Positions 9,149 to 16,984 of a stretch of DNA of 43,865 nt are shown in pieces. Each line of letters opens with the position of its first letter. The stretch's first letter is position 1. This stretch comes from CAWBRT01 sp050015355 (lineage in GTDB: Bacteria; Acidobacteriota; Terriglobia; Terriglobales; Acidobacteriaceae), in contig JBEKBO010000022.1 of NCBI GenBank assembly GCA_050015355.1, positions 1 through 43,865 on the forward strand, in the 5' to 3' direction. Below the pieces are notes generated by a model, which saw nothing but the letters and a program-made list of their open reading frames with translations, did no database searches and was not told the DNA's origin. Made by a program: the position numbers and the translations under genes.

Positions 9149-9276
9149 GTCTACCCTCTCCTTACCGGACCAAACCTCACCGGACGAAACAGCGATGCGC
9201 CGAGCCGAGTTGGCGTCCCGGCACTTCCTTCTCACAGCCTTGTTGAGTGTAAAAGCAGCGGCCAGGACGGTCAAAC

Positions 9277-10137
9277 ATGTCTAACACAGAATCTCACGAG
9301 GGCGAAAAACGCGCGTCGCGAAAACCGAAGCTTGGGCAGAACTTCCTGATCGATCACGGCGCAATGCGGAAGATCGTCGACGCCCTTGGCGATGTGTCGC
9401 AGCGCACGGTCATCGAGATTGGAGCCGGCAGCGGCGCCCTGACGAGCCTGCTGGTTCCGCGGGCCGGCCACCTGGTTGCCGTGGAGCTGGACCGCGTGCT
9501 GGCGGCACAGTTGCGCATGGAATACTCGCGTGAGCCGCACGTCGAGATCATCGAGGCCGACATCCTGACGGTCGATATCCGAACCATGATCGGCAACCGG
9601 ACCGGGCCGCTGCGGGACTTGCGTCCGAGCGAGCCGCCAAAGGCAAGAGTGGTTGGCAATCTGCCTTACTACATCACTTCGGACATTCTGCTGCGCCTGT
9701 TTGGCGAGCACGGCTTTTTCGACCGCCTGGTGATCACGGTGCAGTTGGAGGTGGCCGATCGCCTTGCCGCCTCGCCGGGAACGCGCGACTACGGCTTGTT
9801 GTCGGCCACGGCCAATCTCTACGGACGGGTTGAAAAGCTCTTCGAGCTGCCGCCGGAGGCTTTCTCTCCGCCGCCGCAGGTGCATTCCGCGGCGCTGCGC
9901 ATCGACATTGCTCCCCGCTTTGAGGAGCTGCAAGTCGACGAGCACGGATTCATCGAGTTTCTCAAGCGCTGTTTCGCTCAGAAGCGCAAAATGCTGTCGA
10001 ACAATTTGCGCGAGCATTTTCGCCCGGCTGTCGTAGGACAATCATTGCAGCAGGCCGGCATCGAGCCGCGAGCCAGGGCCGAAGCCGTCACGCTTGACCG
10101 GATGGCCGCTTTGTATCGCATACTAGAGCAGCTTTAA
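9277..10137 (+). CDS. rsmA: 16S rRNA (A1518/A1519-N6)-dimethyltransferase
   Basis: RsmA/KsgA dimethylates two adjacent adenines near the 3' end of 16S rRNA during late small-subunit assembly, using S-adenosylmethionine. The 286-residue protein shows the family N-terminal LGQNFL (residues 19-24), the SAM-binding EIGAGSGALT (47-56), an acidic strand end VAVELDRVL and the catalytic NLPYYIT (128-134). The typical C-terminal helical domain includes FSPPPQVHSA and CFAQKRKMLSNNL. An AGGA site lies 9 bases before the ATG. It is divergent from glgA, with 128 bases between the two starts for both promoters. A small insertion of about 15 residues after position 105 (GNRTGPLRDLRPSEPPK) is longer than in E. 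coli. Confidence 0.95.
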   Translation: MSNTESHEGEKRASRKPKLGQNFLIDHGAMRKIVDALGDVSQRTVIEIGAGSGALTSLLVPRAGHLVAVELDRVLAAQLRMEYSREPHVEIIEADILTVDIRTMIGNRTGPLRDLRPSEPPKARVVGNLPYYITSDILLRLFGEHGFFDRLVITVQLEVADRLAASPGTRDYGLLSATANLYGRVEKLFELPPEAFSPPPQVHSAALRIDIAPRFEELQVDEHGFIEFLKRCFAQKRKMLSNNLREHFRPAVVGQSLQQAGIEPRARAEAVTLDRMAALYRILEQL

Positions 10138-10201
10138 GCCTTCCGCGATTCTGGTCTGACGGCATCGACTGGTGCTAACAGACCCTGGAGGTGAATGGAC
10201 C

Positions 10202-11032
10202 ATGAGCACTCCGGTACGGCATCCCGCTGTGGCGGGTCAGTTCTATCCCTCGAATCCCAACAAACTGCGGCAGGAGATCGAATCGTTTGTCCAACCCGGG
10301 CGGGAGAAGATCCGCGCCCTCGGCTGCGTGGTGCCCCACGCCGGCTACATGTATTCCGGACATGTGGCGGGCGCGGTCTATGCGCGGCTGGAATTGCCGC
10401 GCCGCTTTATCATCCTCTGCCCCAATCACACCGGAGCAGGGCAGCCGCTCGCCATCATGAGCCGGGGACACTGGCTGACTCCGCTGGGAGAAGCCGCCAT
10501 CGACGAGCCACTGGCGGAGGAACTCAAGCGCCAGTTTTCGTCCTTACGGGAAGATGCTGTCGCGCACTTTCGCGAGCACGCGCTGGAAGTTCAGCTTCCG
10601 TTCCTGCAACAGATGGTGCATGAATTCACTTTTGTGCCGATCGTGGTCGGCACCGGCCGGCTGGAAGTGCTGACGGAACTGGGATCGAGCCTGGCGCGGG
10701 TACTGAAGACGCCGGCCCCAGCGGACGGGCCGAAGCGCGATGTGCTGATCATCGCTTCCAGCGACATGAACCACTATGAAGGCGACGAGCGCACCCGCAT
10801 CAAGGATCGCATGGCGATCGATAGAGTGCTGGCGCTCGATCCCGCGGGCCTGTGGGAAACCGTGCAGCGCGAACAAATCAGCATGTGCGGATATGGACCG
10901 GCGGTGGCGATGCTGACGGCTGCCCGGGAACTGGGCGCCACCAAGGCGGAACTGGTGAAATACGCCACCTCCGGCGATGTATCGGGCGATCGCGACGCGG
11001 TAGTCGGTTACGCGGGCATGATCGTGAGCTGA
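10202..11032 (+). CDS. MEMO1-family protein (AmmeMemoRadiSam system protein B)
   Basis: This 276-residue protein begins with RHPAVAGQFYP, the signature of the MEMO family, and has the conserved VPHAGYMYSGHVAGAVY, HALEVQLPFLQ and SSDMNHYEG segments. MEMO is related to extradiol dioxygenases and its His residues line a metal site; the bacterial role is not settled. In many genomes the gene sits next to an AMMECR1 gene and a radical-SAM gene, but neither is present here. ATG 10202 is preceded by GGAGG (10187-10191); an upstream in-frame start would place the ribosome site inside the gene. It follows rsmA by 64 bases in the same direction and may be cotranscribed. Confidence 0.85.
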   Translation: MSTPVRHPAVAGQFYPSNPNKLRQEIESFVQPGREKIRALGCVVPHAGYMYSGHVAGAVYARLELPRRFIILCPNHTGAGQPLAIMSRGHWLTPLGEAAIDEPLAEELKRQFSSLREDAVAHFREHALEVQLPFLQQMVHEFTFVPIVVGTGRLEVLTELGSSLARVLKTPAPADGPKRDVLIIASSDMNHYEGDERTRIKDRMAIDRVLALDPAGLWETVQREQISMCGYGPAVAMLTAARELGATKAELVKYATSGDVSGDRDAVVGYAGMIVS

Positions 11033-11071
11033 AAAAACAGTTGAACAGGCTGCTGAAAACTGTTCTCCGAG

Positions 11072-11218
11072 GTGTCATCCTGAGCGCAGCCGGGGGCCCC
11101 GGCGACGGCCGCTTTTGCCGTCGCTGGGGTGGAGGAGCGAAGGATCTGCTGTTTGCGTGTGCTGGAAATAAAGCAGATCCTTCGGGCGCGCAAAGCCGGC
11201 GCGACCTCAGGATGACAC
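11072..11218. repeat. Interspersed element, GTGTCATCCTGAG ends, with nested GGGGCCCC hairpin
   Basis: GTGTCATCCTGAG (11072-11084) is perfectly inverted at 11206-11218. Nested near the left end is a copy of the shorter hairpin element (about 11090-11132): CCGGGGGCCCCGGCGACGGC, a short loop, then GCCGTCGCTGGGGTGG, whose arms pair. GAGCGAAGGATCTGCT and AGCAGATCCTTCGGGC pair again further in. The element fills the space between the convergent MEMO and ybgF genes and has no coding capacity. Confidence 0.8.
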
Positions 11219-11276
11219 TGCCACGAGTTTTTCGCCAGCGTGTGAAACCGCGCGCGGTCCGCTTCGCCCCGTTTTC

Positions 11277-12131
11277 CTATTGCGCTTTTTTAGCTGCCGA
11301 AGGCTTGCCGGAAGAAGCGGCGCCCAGCTTCTTCAGGCGGTCACGGGCCTGCGTGGCCTCAATCGAGCGTGGATAGCGCTGAATGAGGCTGTTCAACTCG
11401 CGCACTCCCGCGTCACGCTGTCGGAGCTCGAGCAGCGCGTAACCCTTCTTAAGCTGCGCAGCCGGCGCTTTGTTTCCGCCCGGGAATTGTTCCAGAACCT
11501 TATCGTAATCGCGCACGGCCTGTTCGAAATTCCCCTGGCGATATTCGATCTCCGCCAGATAGAACTGAGCGTTCCCGGCCAAATCCGTGTTCGCGTAAAA
11601 CTTCATGTAGTCGCCGAATTGCTGCGAGGCCAAGTCGTAACGGCCGGCGTTGTAGTCGCGCAACGCGTTGTTGTAGAGCACGTCCGGCGGAGGCGCTTGC
11701 GACGCGGGCGGCGGTACGGTTGTCGACTGCGGCGCCAGGTTCTGACCCGAGCCGCTCATGGCGTCCAGTTGCTGGCTCATCTTGGCCAGGCGGGCTTTCA
11801 GTTCGTCGAGCGAATCGTGCAGCGACTGTACCTGTCCCGAGAGCTGGTCGACGCGGCCCTGCGTGTCGCTGCTCTGCTGTTGCACCGATTTTTGCACCGC
11901 GTCCAGGCTGGACGCCAGCTTGTTCATGCTATCGGTGCTTTGCTCGATCAGGTTCCGCATCACGCCCATGCGCTCGTCGAAACTCTGCTGCATGCGCGCC
12001 ATCTGGTCAGTGAGGGCTTGCACCTGCGTTTGCAGTTGAATCATTTCCTTGCTGACGGCCAAGGCAGGTGTGATCGAGCCCAGAACGAGGACGGCAATGG
12101 CGAGAATGGCTGAAAATTTATGGAGTCTCAT
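11277..12131 (-). CDS. ybgF: Tol-Pal system protein YbgF/CpoB
   Basis: YbgF (CpoB) is a periplasmic partner of the Tol-Pal system that links outer-membrane constriction with peptidoglycan synthesis. The 284-residue precursor has a signal peptide (residues 1 to about 25, ending ALA), a long Gln/Asp-rich coiled-coil region (about 30-120, the trimerisation part) and a Pro/Ala linker. Three TPR-like repeats follow in the C-terminal half (ALRDYNAGRYDLASQQF, AEIEYRQGNFEQAVRDY, LKKGYALLELRQRDAGV). ATG 12131 was chosen because the signal peptide begins there. It is the last gene of the tol-pal cluster, 220 bases after pal, with a hairpin between them. It may therefore be expressed at a lower level or from its own promoter. 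Confidence 0.88.
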   Translation of the reverse strand: MRLHKFSAILAIAVLVLGSITPALAVSKEMIQLQTQVQALTDQMARMQQSFDERMGVMRNLIEQSTDSMNKLASSLDAVQKSVQQQSSDTQGRVDQLSGQVQSLHDSLDELKARLAKMSQQLDAMSGSGQNLAPQSTTVPPPASQAPPPDVLYNNALRDYNAGRYDLASQQFGDYMKFYANTDLAGNAQFYLAEIEYRQGNFEQAVRDYDKVLEQFPGGNKAPAAQLKKGYALLELRQRDAGVRELNSLIQRYPRSIEATQARDRLKKLGAASSGKPSAAKKAQ

Positions 12132-12304
12132 AGGAGTCCCCGCGCCTTCCATGCTTGATTTGATTAGTGATCTCCAAAGTCATCGGAGCGTATCTGCCCC
12201 CGATCATCCCGATTGTATTCCTCGGACAATTTTTCCGTTCAGGAGCGTAGCCTCTTTGCCAACAGCACCTAACGGATACAATCCAGCCCCGGATTCATAA
12301 GCGA

Positions 12305-12341
12305 AACCAACCAGGGTTCGTGGTCAGAGCCCTGGCTGGTT
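12305..12341 (-). terminator. Hairpin after pal (possible attenuator or terminator)
   Basis: On the minus strand AACCAGCCAGGG pairs with CCCTGGTTGGTT (12 bp, one G-U pair) around a 13-base loop. It begins 10 bases after the pal stop. No U-run follows, so it may protect the mRNA end or reduce read-through into ybgF rather than stop transcription fully. Confidence 0.5.
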
Positions 12342-12351
12342 CCGGTGATGG

Positions 12352-13074
12352 TTATTGACCGAGGACAAAATGTCCGCGGCGATTCTGCTGCCAGCAGGCT
12401 TCGGTGTGCTCGGTGCATGCCGGCTTTTCCTTACCGTAACTGATGGTCTTGATGGACCCGGCTGGAATCCCCAGGTTCACCAGTGCTTGCTTGACGGCGT
12501 TGGCGCGGTTTTCGCCGAGCGCCAGGTTATATTCGGTGGACCCACGCTCGTCGCAATGGCCCTCGACGGTGAAGCGGAAGTTCGAGTGACTCTTGAGGAA
12601 CGCCACGTCGGCTTGCAGAGCCGACTGCGCGGCCGGCTTCAGTTCATAGCTGTCATAATCGAAGTAGATATCCTGGACGCTGCGCGCAAACAACTCCTGA
12701 TCGCTGGGCGTGGGGGCGGCGGTTTGCGGCGGAGGCGGCGGGGTGACGGTTATGCGGGCGGTCGCTTCCTGGCTTTCCCCTTCACCCTTTGCGGTCAGCC
12801 GATACGTCGTCGAAGTGGTTGGCGTCACCAACTGCGAGCCCGACGGGCCGACCTTGCCGATTCCCTCCAATGTAACCTCGGTGGCGTCCTGAGTCGTCCA
12901 CGAGAGCGTGCTCGATTGGCCCAGTTCGATCGTGGCCGGATTTGCGGTCAACGACGCTGTGGGCGCAGCCGCCGGAGCCGGCGGCGGCGGGGGCGGCGCG
13001 GGCGCAACCTTCTTTTTGCAGGCGGTGACCGTCAGCATTGCCGCCAGAGCCAACACGACAAAAAACCACTTCAT
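12352..13074 (-). CDS. pal: Peptidoglycan-associated lipoprotein Pal with an added Ig-like domain
   Basis: Pal anchors the outer membrane to peptidoglycan and is mobilised by TolB/TolA. The 240-residue precursor has a lipoprotein signal ending LTVTAC (lipidated C19) and a Pro/Ala linker. An Ig-like beta domain follows at about residues 39-110 (SLTANPATIELGQSSTLSW ... TTYRLTAKGEG). The OmpA-type peptidoglycan-binding domain spans 132-240, with IYFDYDSYELKPAAQ and EGHCDERGSTEYNLALGENR. The Ig-like domain is absent from the E. coli protein (173 residues). ATG 13074 was chosen because the lipoprotein signal starts there and GAGGTG lies 12 bases upstream. It follows tolB in the same direction after 242 bases. 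Confidence 0.9.
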   Translation of the reverse strand: MKWFFVVLALAAMLTVTACKKKVAPAPPPPPPAPAAAPTASLTANPATIELGQSSTLSWTTQDATEVTLEGIGKVGPSGSQLVTPTTSTTYRLTAKGEGESQEATARITVTPPPPPQTAAPTPSDQELFARSVQDIYFDYDSYELKPAAQSALQADVAFLKSHSNFRFTVEGHCDERGSTEYNLALGENRANAVKQALVNLGIPAGSIKTISYGKEKPACTEHTEACWQQNRRGHFVLGQ

Positions 13075-13316
13075 ATTACGTTGATTCACCTCATCCTCCA
13101 TGCGATAGAGCTCGCGATGAAGCGGCCGATGCCCGCGGGCAGCGCACACGCTTCAGTAGAGTAAAGAAGAGCAAGGAGCGAATAATTCCCCCCTGCAAAC
13201 AAACCCAATCCGCTGCCAGCCGAAGCTGAGCCCAACGGGTCGGACTAGAGCAAAACCAGGAATGATGTATCCCGGAGTCAGAGCACTCCAGTCGACGCGA
13301 CCATCAGCACACCCCA

Positions 13317-14648
13317 TTAGCGCGAACCCCAGTTTGGCTGAGAATTTGTTCCAGTGGTCGTCAACTGCCGTTGTTGGCTTCCATCGGCCAGCATCGTCCA
13401 TATCTGTTCGGAGCCGCTGCGATTCGATTGGAATACGATATGCCTGCCATCGGGAGCCCACGACGGAAAATCGTTGCGCCCGCTATTATGCGTCAACTGC
13501 ACCCACTGGTGACTGGCGACGTCCATTATGTAGATGTCATCGCCGCCCGGAGCGCCAGCGCCGTAGCGGCGAATCCAGGAGAACAGCAGGAACTGCCCAT
13601 TGGGCGACCATGACGGCGACACCGCATAGCCGGTGTCCGTAACCCTCTGCACGTTCGACCCGTCCGAATCCATGACGTAGATCTGCGGCAGGCCGGTGCG
13701 GCCACTGACAAACGCGATCTGAACACCGGTTTTGGGATTCCACACGGGTGATACGTCCGGTCCCTTTACCGCCGTGAGCCGCTTCAGGTTCCCGCCGCTT
13801 GCGTCGCAAGTGTAGATCTCCGGATCGCCCGTGCGCGAGGAAGACAGCGCCAGCTTGGTCCCGTCGCCCGACCACGCCGGAGAAAGATTCATTCCCCCGA
13901 AGGTGGGAAATGAGACAAGCCGATTGAGATCGTTGGAGTACATCAGGATGTTCCAGTCGCCGTGGAAGATTCCAGCGAACGCGACGCGCGAGCCATCAGG
14001 CGACGCGTGAGGCGAGAGCGCGATGGATCTCAGGTGCGTCAACTGCTGCTGGTTGGCGCCATCATAGTCCATGGCCCAAACTTCTTTTTGGCCGGTGCGT
14101 GTGCTGACGAAATAAATGCGGCTCTCGGCTATGCCCGCCAGGCCGCCGCCCAGGCGGAGAATGATTTCGTCGGCGAAGCGGTGAGCGATGATGCGCGCGC
14201 TCTGCTGCGACGCGGTTTCGCTGTACTGTTTGCCGAGCACCTGAGGCGACTGCTGGTTCTTGACGTCGAACAGCCAGCTCTGCACCAATACCCGGCCGCC
14301 GCCGATGCCCAGGTTGCCGAACGCCAGCATACCCGCATTCGGAGGCGGATTGCCCCAGGCGTCAAGTTTGATCGCCGCCGGCGCGCTGAAAGAGCCAATC
14401 GGATAGAAGCTCTTGGAGACCATATCGAAAATGCCGGCCTGCTGGAGGTCGTTCCAGAGCGTGTCGTTGAAGGTTCGCAACAGCTCGCCGGCTTGCGGGT
14501 CCGCCGAAGCGGGAACAAAGTCGGGAACGGCAAGGCGCACTTTCTCTATGCCGAGTCCGGTGCCCGTGCGAATCCAGTCTTGCGCGGTCGCGGTTGCAGC
14601 CAGCAACAGCAGCAGAACAGCCACAATGGCAGGCTTTTTTGTCGTCAA
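13317..14648 (-). CDS. tolB: Tol-Pal system beta-propeller protein TolB
   Basis: TolB is the periplasmic beta-propeller that binds Pal. The precursor of about 443 residues has a signal peptide (PAIVAVLLLLLAATATAQ) and the N-terminal TolB domain (KVRLAVPDFVPASADPQAGE). A six-bladed propeller follows with repeats of the form SPDGSRVAF, SPAWSGDGTKLALSS, SPVWNPKTGVQIAFVS and PSWAPDGRHIVF. The TTG at 14648 is preferred because GAGGTGA (14663-14657) lies 8 bases upstream and a normal signal peptide follows. A GTG at 14660 is in frame but overlaps that ribosome site and adds four residues. It lies 42 bases after the TolA/TonB-like gene. Confidence 0.92.
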   Translation of the reverse strand: MTTKKPAIVAVLLLLLAATATAQDWIRTGTGLGIEKVRLAVPDFVPASADPQAGELLRTFNDTLWNDLQQAGIFDMVSKSFYPIGSFSAPAAIKLDAWGNPPPNAGMLAFGNLGIGGGRVLVQSWLFDVKNQQSPQVLGKQYSETASQQSARIIAHRFADEIILRLGGGLAGIAESRIYFVSTRTGQKEVWAMDYDGANQQQLTHLRSIALSPHASPDGSRVAFAGIFHGDWNILMYSNDLNRLVSFPTFGGMNLSPAWSGDGTKLALSSSRTGDPEIYTCDASGGNLKRLTAVKGPDVSPVWNPKTGVQIAFVSGRTGLPQIYVMDSDGSNVQRVTDTGYAVSPSWSPNGQFLLFSWIRRYGAGAPGGDDIYIMDVASHQWVQLTHNSGRNDFPSWAPDGRHIVFQSNRSGSEQIWTMLADGSQQRQLTTTGTNSQPNWGSR

Positions 14649-14690
14649 ATGCAATATCACCTCACAGATTCGAGCGGAAACCCACTCTTT

Positions 14691-15500
14691 TTACTGGCCC
14701 CGAACCGGCGGATCGAACCAGAACTCGACCGACACGCGGTTGCCGGAATACTCGGGCGGCAAAGGACCGAAAGTATCGATTCGCTGTAGAGCGCGCAGCG
14801 CCGATTGATCGAGCGATGGAATGCCGCTGGACTGCTCGATTCGGATATTGGCCGGAGCTCCGGGGCGAGTGATCTCGAAATAGATGTAGACTCGCCGCGT
14901 GGTCGACAGGCCCGGATCGATCTCGTACTTCATCCAATTCTCGGACACCTTCCGCCGAACCGCATCAACGTACCATCCGAAGCGCGTGCCGAAGTCGCCG
15001 CCGCCGTTGAATCCGAATCCGCCCTTGGCGCCTGCCGCGCTGAACACCCCATACGGACCGCTAACCGGCCCGCCCTGCCCGAAGGGAACTACATTGGAGA
15101 CCGTGGCCACCTCGCGCGGTTTTTCGCGCGTGGGCGTAACCGGTGGCTGCTTCGGCGGCTTGATCTTTGTTTTAGCGTTGCGGTCGGGAATCGGGATCGC
15201 CTTCGTGTCTTTTTCCTCCGGCTTGGGTACCGACTTCGACAACCCCTTGGACTCGTTCGCCAGCACATTCTGCGGCTGCGCCTGCGGATTCGCGGGCAGT
15301 GGAATGGTGTTAACCAGCGTTGCGCGCATGGCGCCGCCGGTGCCGTCGCCCGAGCTTCCCCAACTGCCGCGCGATCCGCCCGCGAAGAACGCGGCGTAGA
15401 AGATCATCGAGCCAAACAGCGCCGCGTGCAGCGCCGCCGAGATTGCCAGCGGTCCTCGCCAGCCATCACGCTCTTCGAAGATGTCAGCGCTTGCCGCCAT
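14691..15500 (-). CDS. TolA/TonB-like energy transducer with C-terminal TonB domain
   Basis: This 269-residue protein spans the periplasm and transmits proton-motive force from the TolQ/TolR motor. It has a short cytoplasmic head, a membrane helix (about residues 18-40, ISAALHAALFGSMIFYAAFF), a Pro/Lys-rich periplasmic linker (KPEEKDTKAIPIPDRN, KTKIKPPKQPPVTPTREK) and a Gly/Phe-rich part. The C-terminal TonB fold shows VSENWMKYEIDPG and YIYFEITRPGAPANIRIEQS. Its place between tolR and tolB gives it the TolA role even though the C-terminus looks more like TonB. It overlaps the tolR stop by 17 bases. A GTG two codons upstream (15506) is an alternative start. Confidence 0.85.
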   Translation of the reverse strand: MAASADIFEERDGWRGPLAISAALHAALFGSMIFYAAFFAGGSRGSWGSSGDGTGGAMRATLVNTIPLPANPQAQPQNVLANESKGLSKSVPKPEEKDTKAIPIPDRNAKTKIKPPKQPPVTPTREKPREVATVSNVVPFGQGGPVSGPYGVFSAAGAKGGFGFNGGGDFGTRFGWYVDAVRRKVSENWMKYEIDPGLSTTRRVYIYFEITRPGAPANIRIEQSSGIPSLDQSALRALQRIDTFGPLPPEYSGNRVSVEFWFDPPVRGQ

Positions 15501-15912
15501 TTTCACTCAGGGGTTGGGTCACGATGCTTACGTTGGCAATACCGGACGACTTGACGGCGTCCATTACGGTTGCAAAAGCGCCGAAGGGAACGTTTTCGTC
15601 CGCGCGAACAAAAATCGACTGGCCCTGCGGGTCGCGAATTTTTTGCCGGAGCTTGGCGCCGATTTCGTTGATATTGACCGGGTCGTTGCCGAAATAGACC
15701 CGCTGCTGCTTGTCGATGGTGATGACCAGCCGCTCTTCGGTGATTTCCTTCACGGTTCTGGTCTTGGGCACGGCAACTTCGATTCCGGATTGCAGGATGG
15801 GAGCGGTCACCATGAAGATGATCAGCAGCACCAGCACGACATCGACAAAGGGAGTGATGTTGATCTCCGAAAGCGATGTCTGGGTGCGTCCCTGTTGGTT
15901 GGTAAAAGCCAT
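15484..15912 (-). CDS. tolR: TolR/ExbD-type biopolymer transport protein
   Basis: This 142-residue protein is a subunit of the proton-driven TolQR motor in the inner membrane. It has a short cytoplasmic N-terminus, one membrane helix (about residues 22-41) with the proton-carrying Asp (D24 in INITPFVDVVLVLLIIFM), and a periplasmic domain (EEPLVITIDKQ-like strand, RADENVPFGAFATVMDAVKS) of ExbD/TolR type. Its ATG lies directly after the tolQ stop with no bases between, and its stop overlaps the next gene, so translation is probably coupled through tolQ-tolR-tolA. Confidence 0.93.
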   Translation of the reverse strand: MAFTNQQGRTQTSLSEINITPFVDVVLVLLIIFMVTAPILQSGIEVAVPKTRTVKEITEERLVITIDKQQRVYFGNDPVNINEIGAKLRQKIRDPQGQSIFVRADENVPFGAFATVMDAVKSSGIANVSIVTQPLSENGGKR

Positions 15913-16623
15913 CTACCGCTGCTCCACGTAGGTTGTCGGCTGGGTCTGGGACGCCGCTTGCGCGCGCTCGACCGTGTTCAGCAACTCCAGGCCAAAGTCG
16001 TCCATGCGCGCGCCAAAGTGGCGGATTTCCTGCATGAAGAAATTGTAGGCGATCACCGCGGGAATGGCCGCGAACAGGCCGGCCGCGGTGGTGATGAGCG
16101 CCTCCGAGATGCCGGGAGCGACCGCGCGCAAGGTCGCTGCGCCGGACGTGCCGAGACCATGGAAAGCATCGATAATGCCCCAAACCGTACCGAAGAGCCC
16201 GATGAACGGCGTCACCGCGCCGGTGGTAGCCAGCCAGGGAAGACGCCGCTCCAGGCGCGTTAGTTCCTCGGAAGCCGCAATCTGAATGGCCCGCTGAACG
16301 GCGACGATGCGGGTTCCGCCGGGCTGCCGCCGCAGCTCGTCGAAAGCCGCCTCGAAAACCGGGACCAGCGGACTGGGCTTGAACTGTTCGGAGACCGCCG
16401 CTATCTCCTGCATGCGTCCGCTCTTGCGGAAGGCCCGCAGAAACCTTGAACTCTGCACGTTGGCGCGCCGGAACGTGCCCCACTTGGCGGCGATAATCGC
16501 CCAGGAGAAGAGGCTGAATACCAGAAGAATGACCAACACCAACTTGGCGACAAACCCGGTCTGCTGAACCAGATCGAAAATCTCGCCGCCAATGGCAAAT
16601 GCCAGGAAACAGATTCGGTCCAT
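15913..16623 (-). CDS. tolQ: TolQ/ExbB-type proton channel subunit
   Basis: This 236-residue inner-membrane protein works with TolR to convert proton flow into force for TolA. It has a first helix at about residues 15-40 (LVQQTGFVAKLVLVILLVFSLFSWA), a large cytoplasmic loop, and two C-terminal helices. The signature is ATTGAVTPFIGLFGTVWGI plus GISEALITTAAGLFAAIPAVIAYN. ATG 16623 matches family length; a frame extending to 16773 adds residues that overlap the repeat region and have no family match. A TATAAT box lies about 41 bases upstream. It is the first gene of the tol-pal cluster, divergent from recN. Confidence 0.92.
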   Translation of the reverse strand: MDRICFLAFAIGGEIFDLVQQTGFVAKLVLVILLVFSLFSWAIIAAKWGTFRRANVQSSRFLRAFRKSGRMQEIAAVSEQFKPSPLVPVFEAAFDELRRQPGGTRIVAVQRAIQIAASEELTRLERRLPWLATTGAVTPFIGLFGTVWGIIDAFHGLGTSGAATLRAVAPGISEALITTAAGLFAAIPAVIAYNFFMQEIRHFGARMDDFGLELLNTVERAQAASQTQPTTYVEQR

Positions 16624-16663
16624 TTTCACTCGGTCCCGTAGATTTGCAACGAGCGCAAATACC

Positions 16664-16669
16664 ATTATA
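16664..16669 (-). promoter_or_regulatory. Likely -10 box (TATAAT) of the tol-pal operon
   Basis: The minus strand reads TCTATAATGG, a perfect TATAAT 41 bases upstream of the tolQ start. No good TTGACA-like -35 sequence is seen 16-18 bases further up (AACTCT at 17), so this is a weak prediction from the -10 alone. Confidence 0.4.
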
Positions 16670-16791
16670 GACACCCGTAGGGATGCAGAGTTTCGGGATT
16701 CCCCTGGCGAAGTGCCGTGGGAGGTACCGTGTTGGGTGGACTTAAGCGGGTGTGTGCCGTATAACGTGTGCAAAGCTCGCCGCGCGATCCG

Positions 16792-16875
16792 CCCGACAAG
16801 CCCGTTGTTAGGCTTGTTGGGGTGGAAGAGCCGGGGTCCCCGACAAGTCCGTTGTTAGGCTTGTTGGGGTGGAAG
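16792..16875. repeat. Tandem double copy of the hairpin element between tolQ and recN
   Basis: The segment CCCGACAAGCCCGTTGTTAG onward at 16792 is repeated with one change at 16839, a 47-bp period. Each copy contains the arms ACAAGYC and GGCTTGT and then TTGGGGTGGAAGA. The palindrome CCGGGGTCCCCG starts the second copy at 16831. The first copy lacks a full left palindrome. The rest of the 361-bp space between the two divergent starts holds the tol promoter region and no gene. Confidence 0.82.
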
Positions 16876-16984
16876 AAATCCGTGCTATGCTTCGCTCGTT
16901 CCCCTCGGCGGGTGCGAGTGCGGAATCCGCGGGGACGCCGCTCGATGTTGATCGAGCGAATTCGCGATTGTGCAGGAACTGCCG

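Noticed and set aside
11280..12113. Plus-strand frame opposite ybgF
   Set aside because: Antisense to a gene with signal peptide, coiled coil and TPRs; the shadow has no features.
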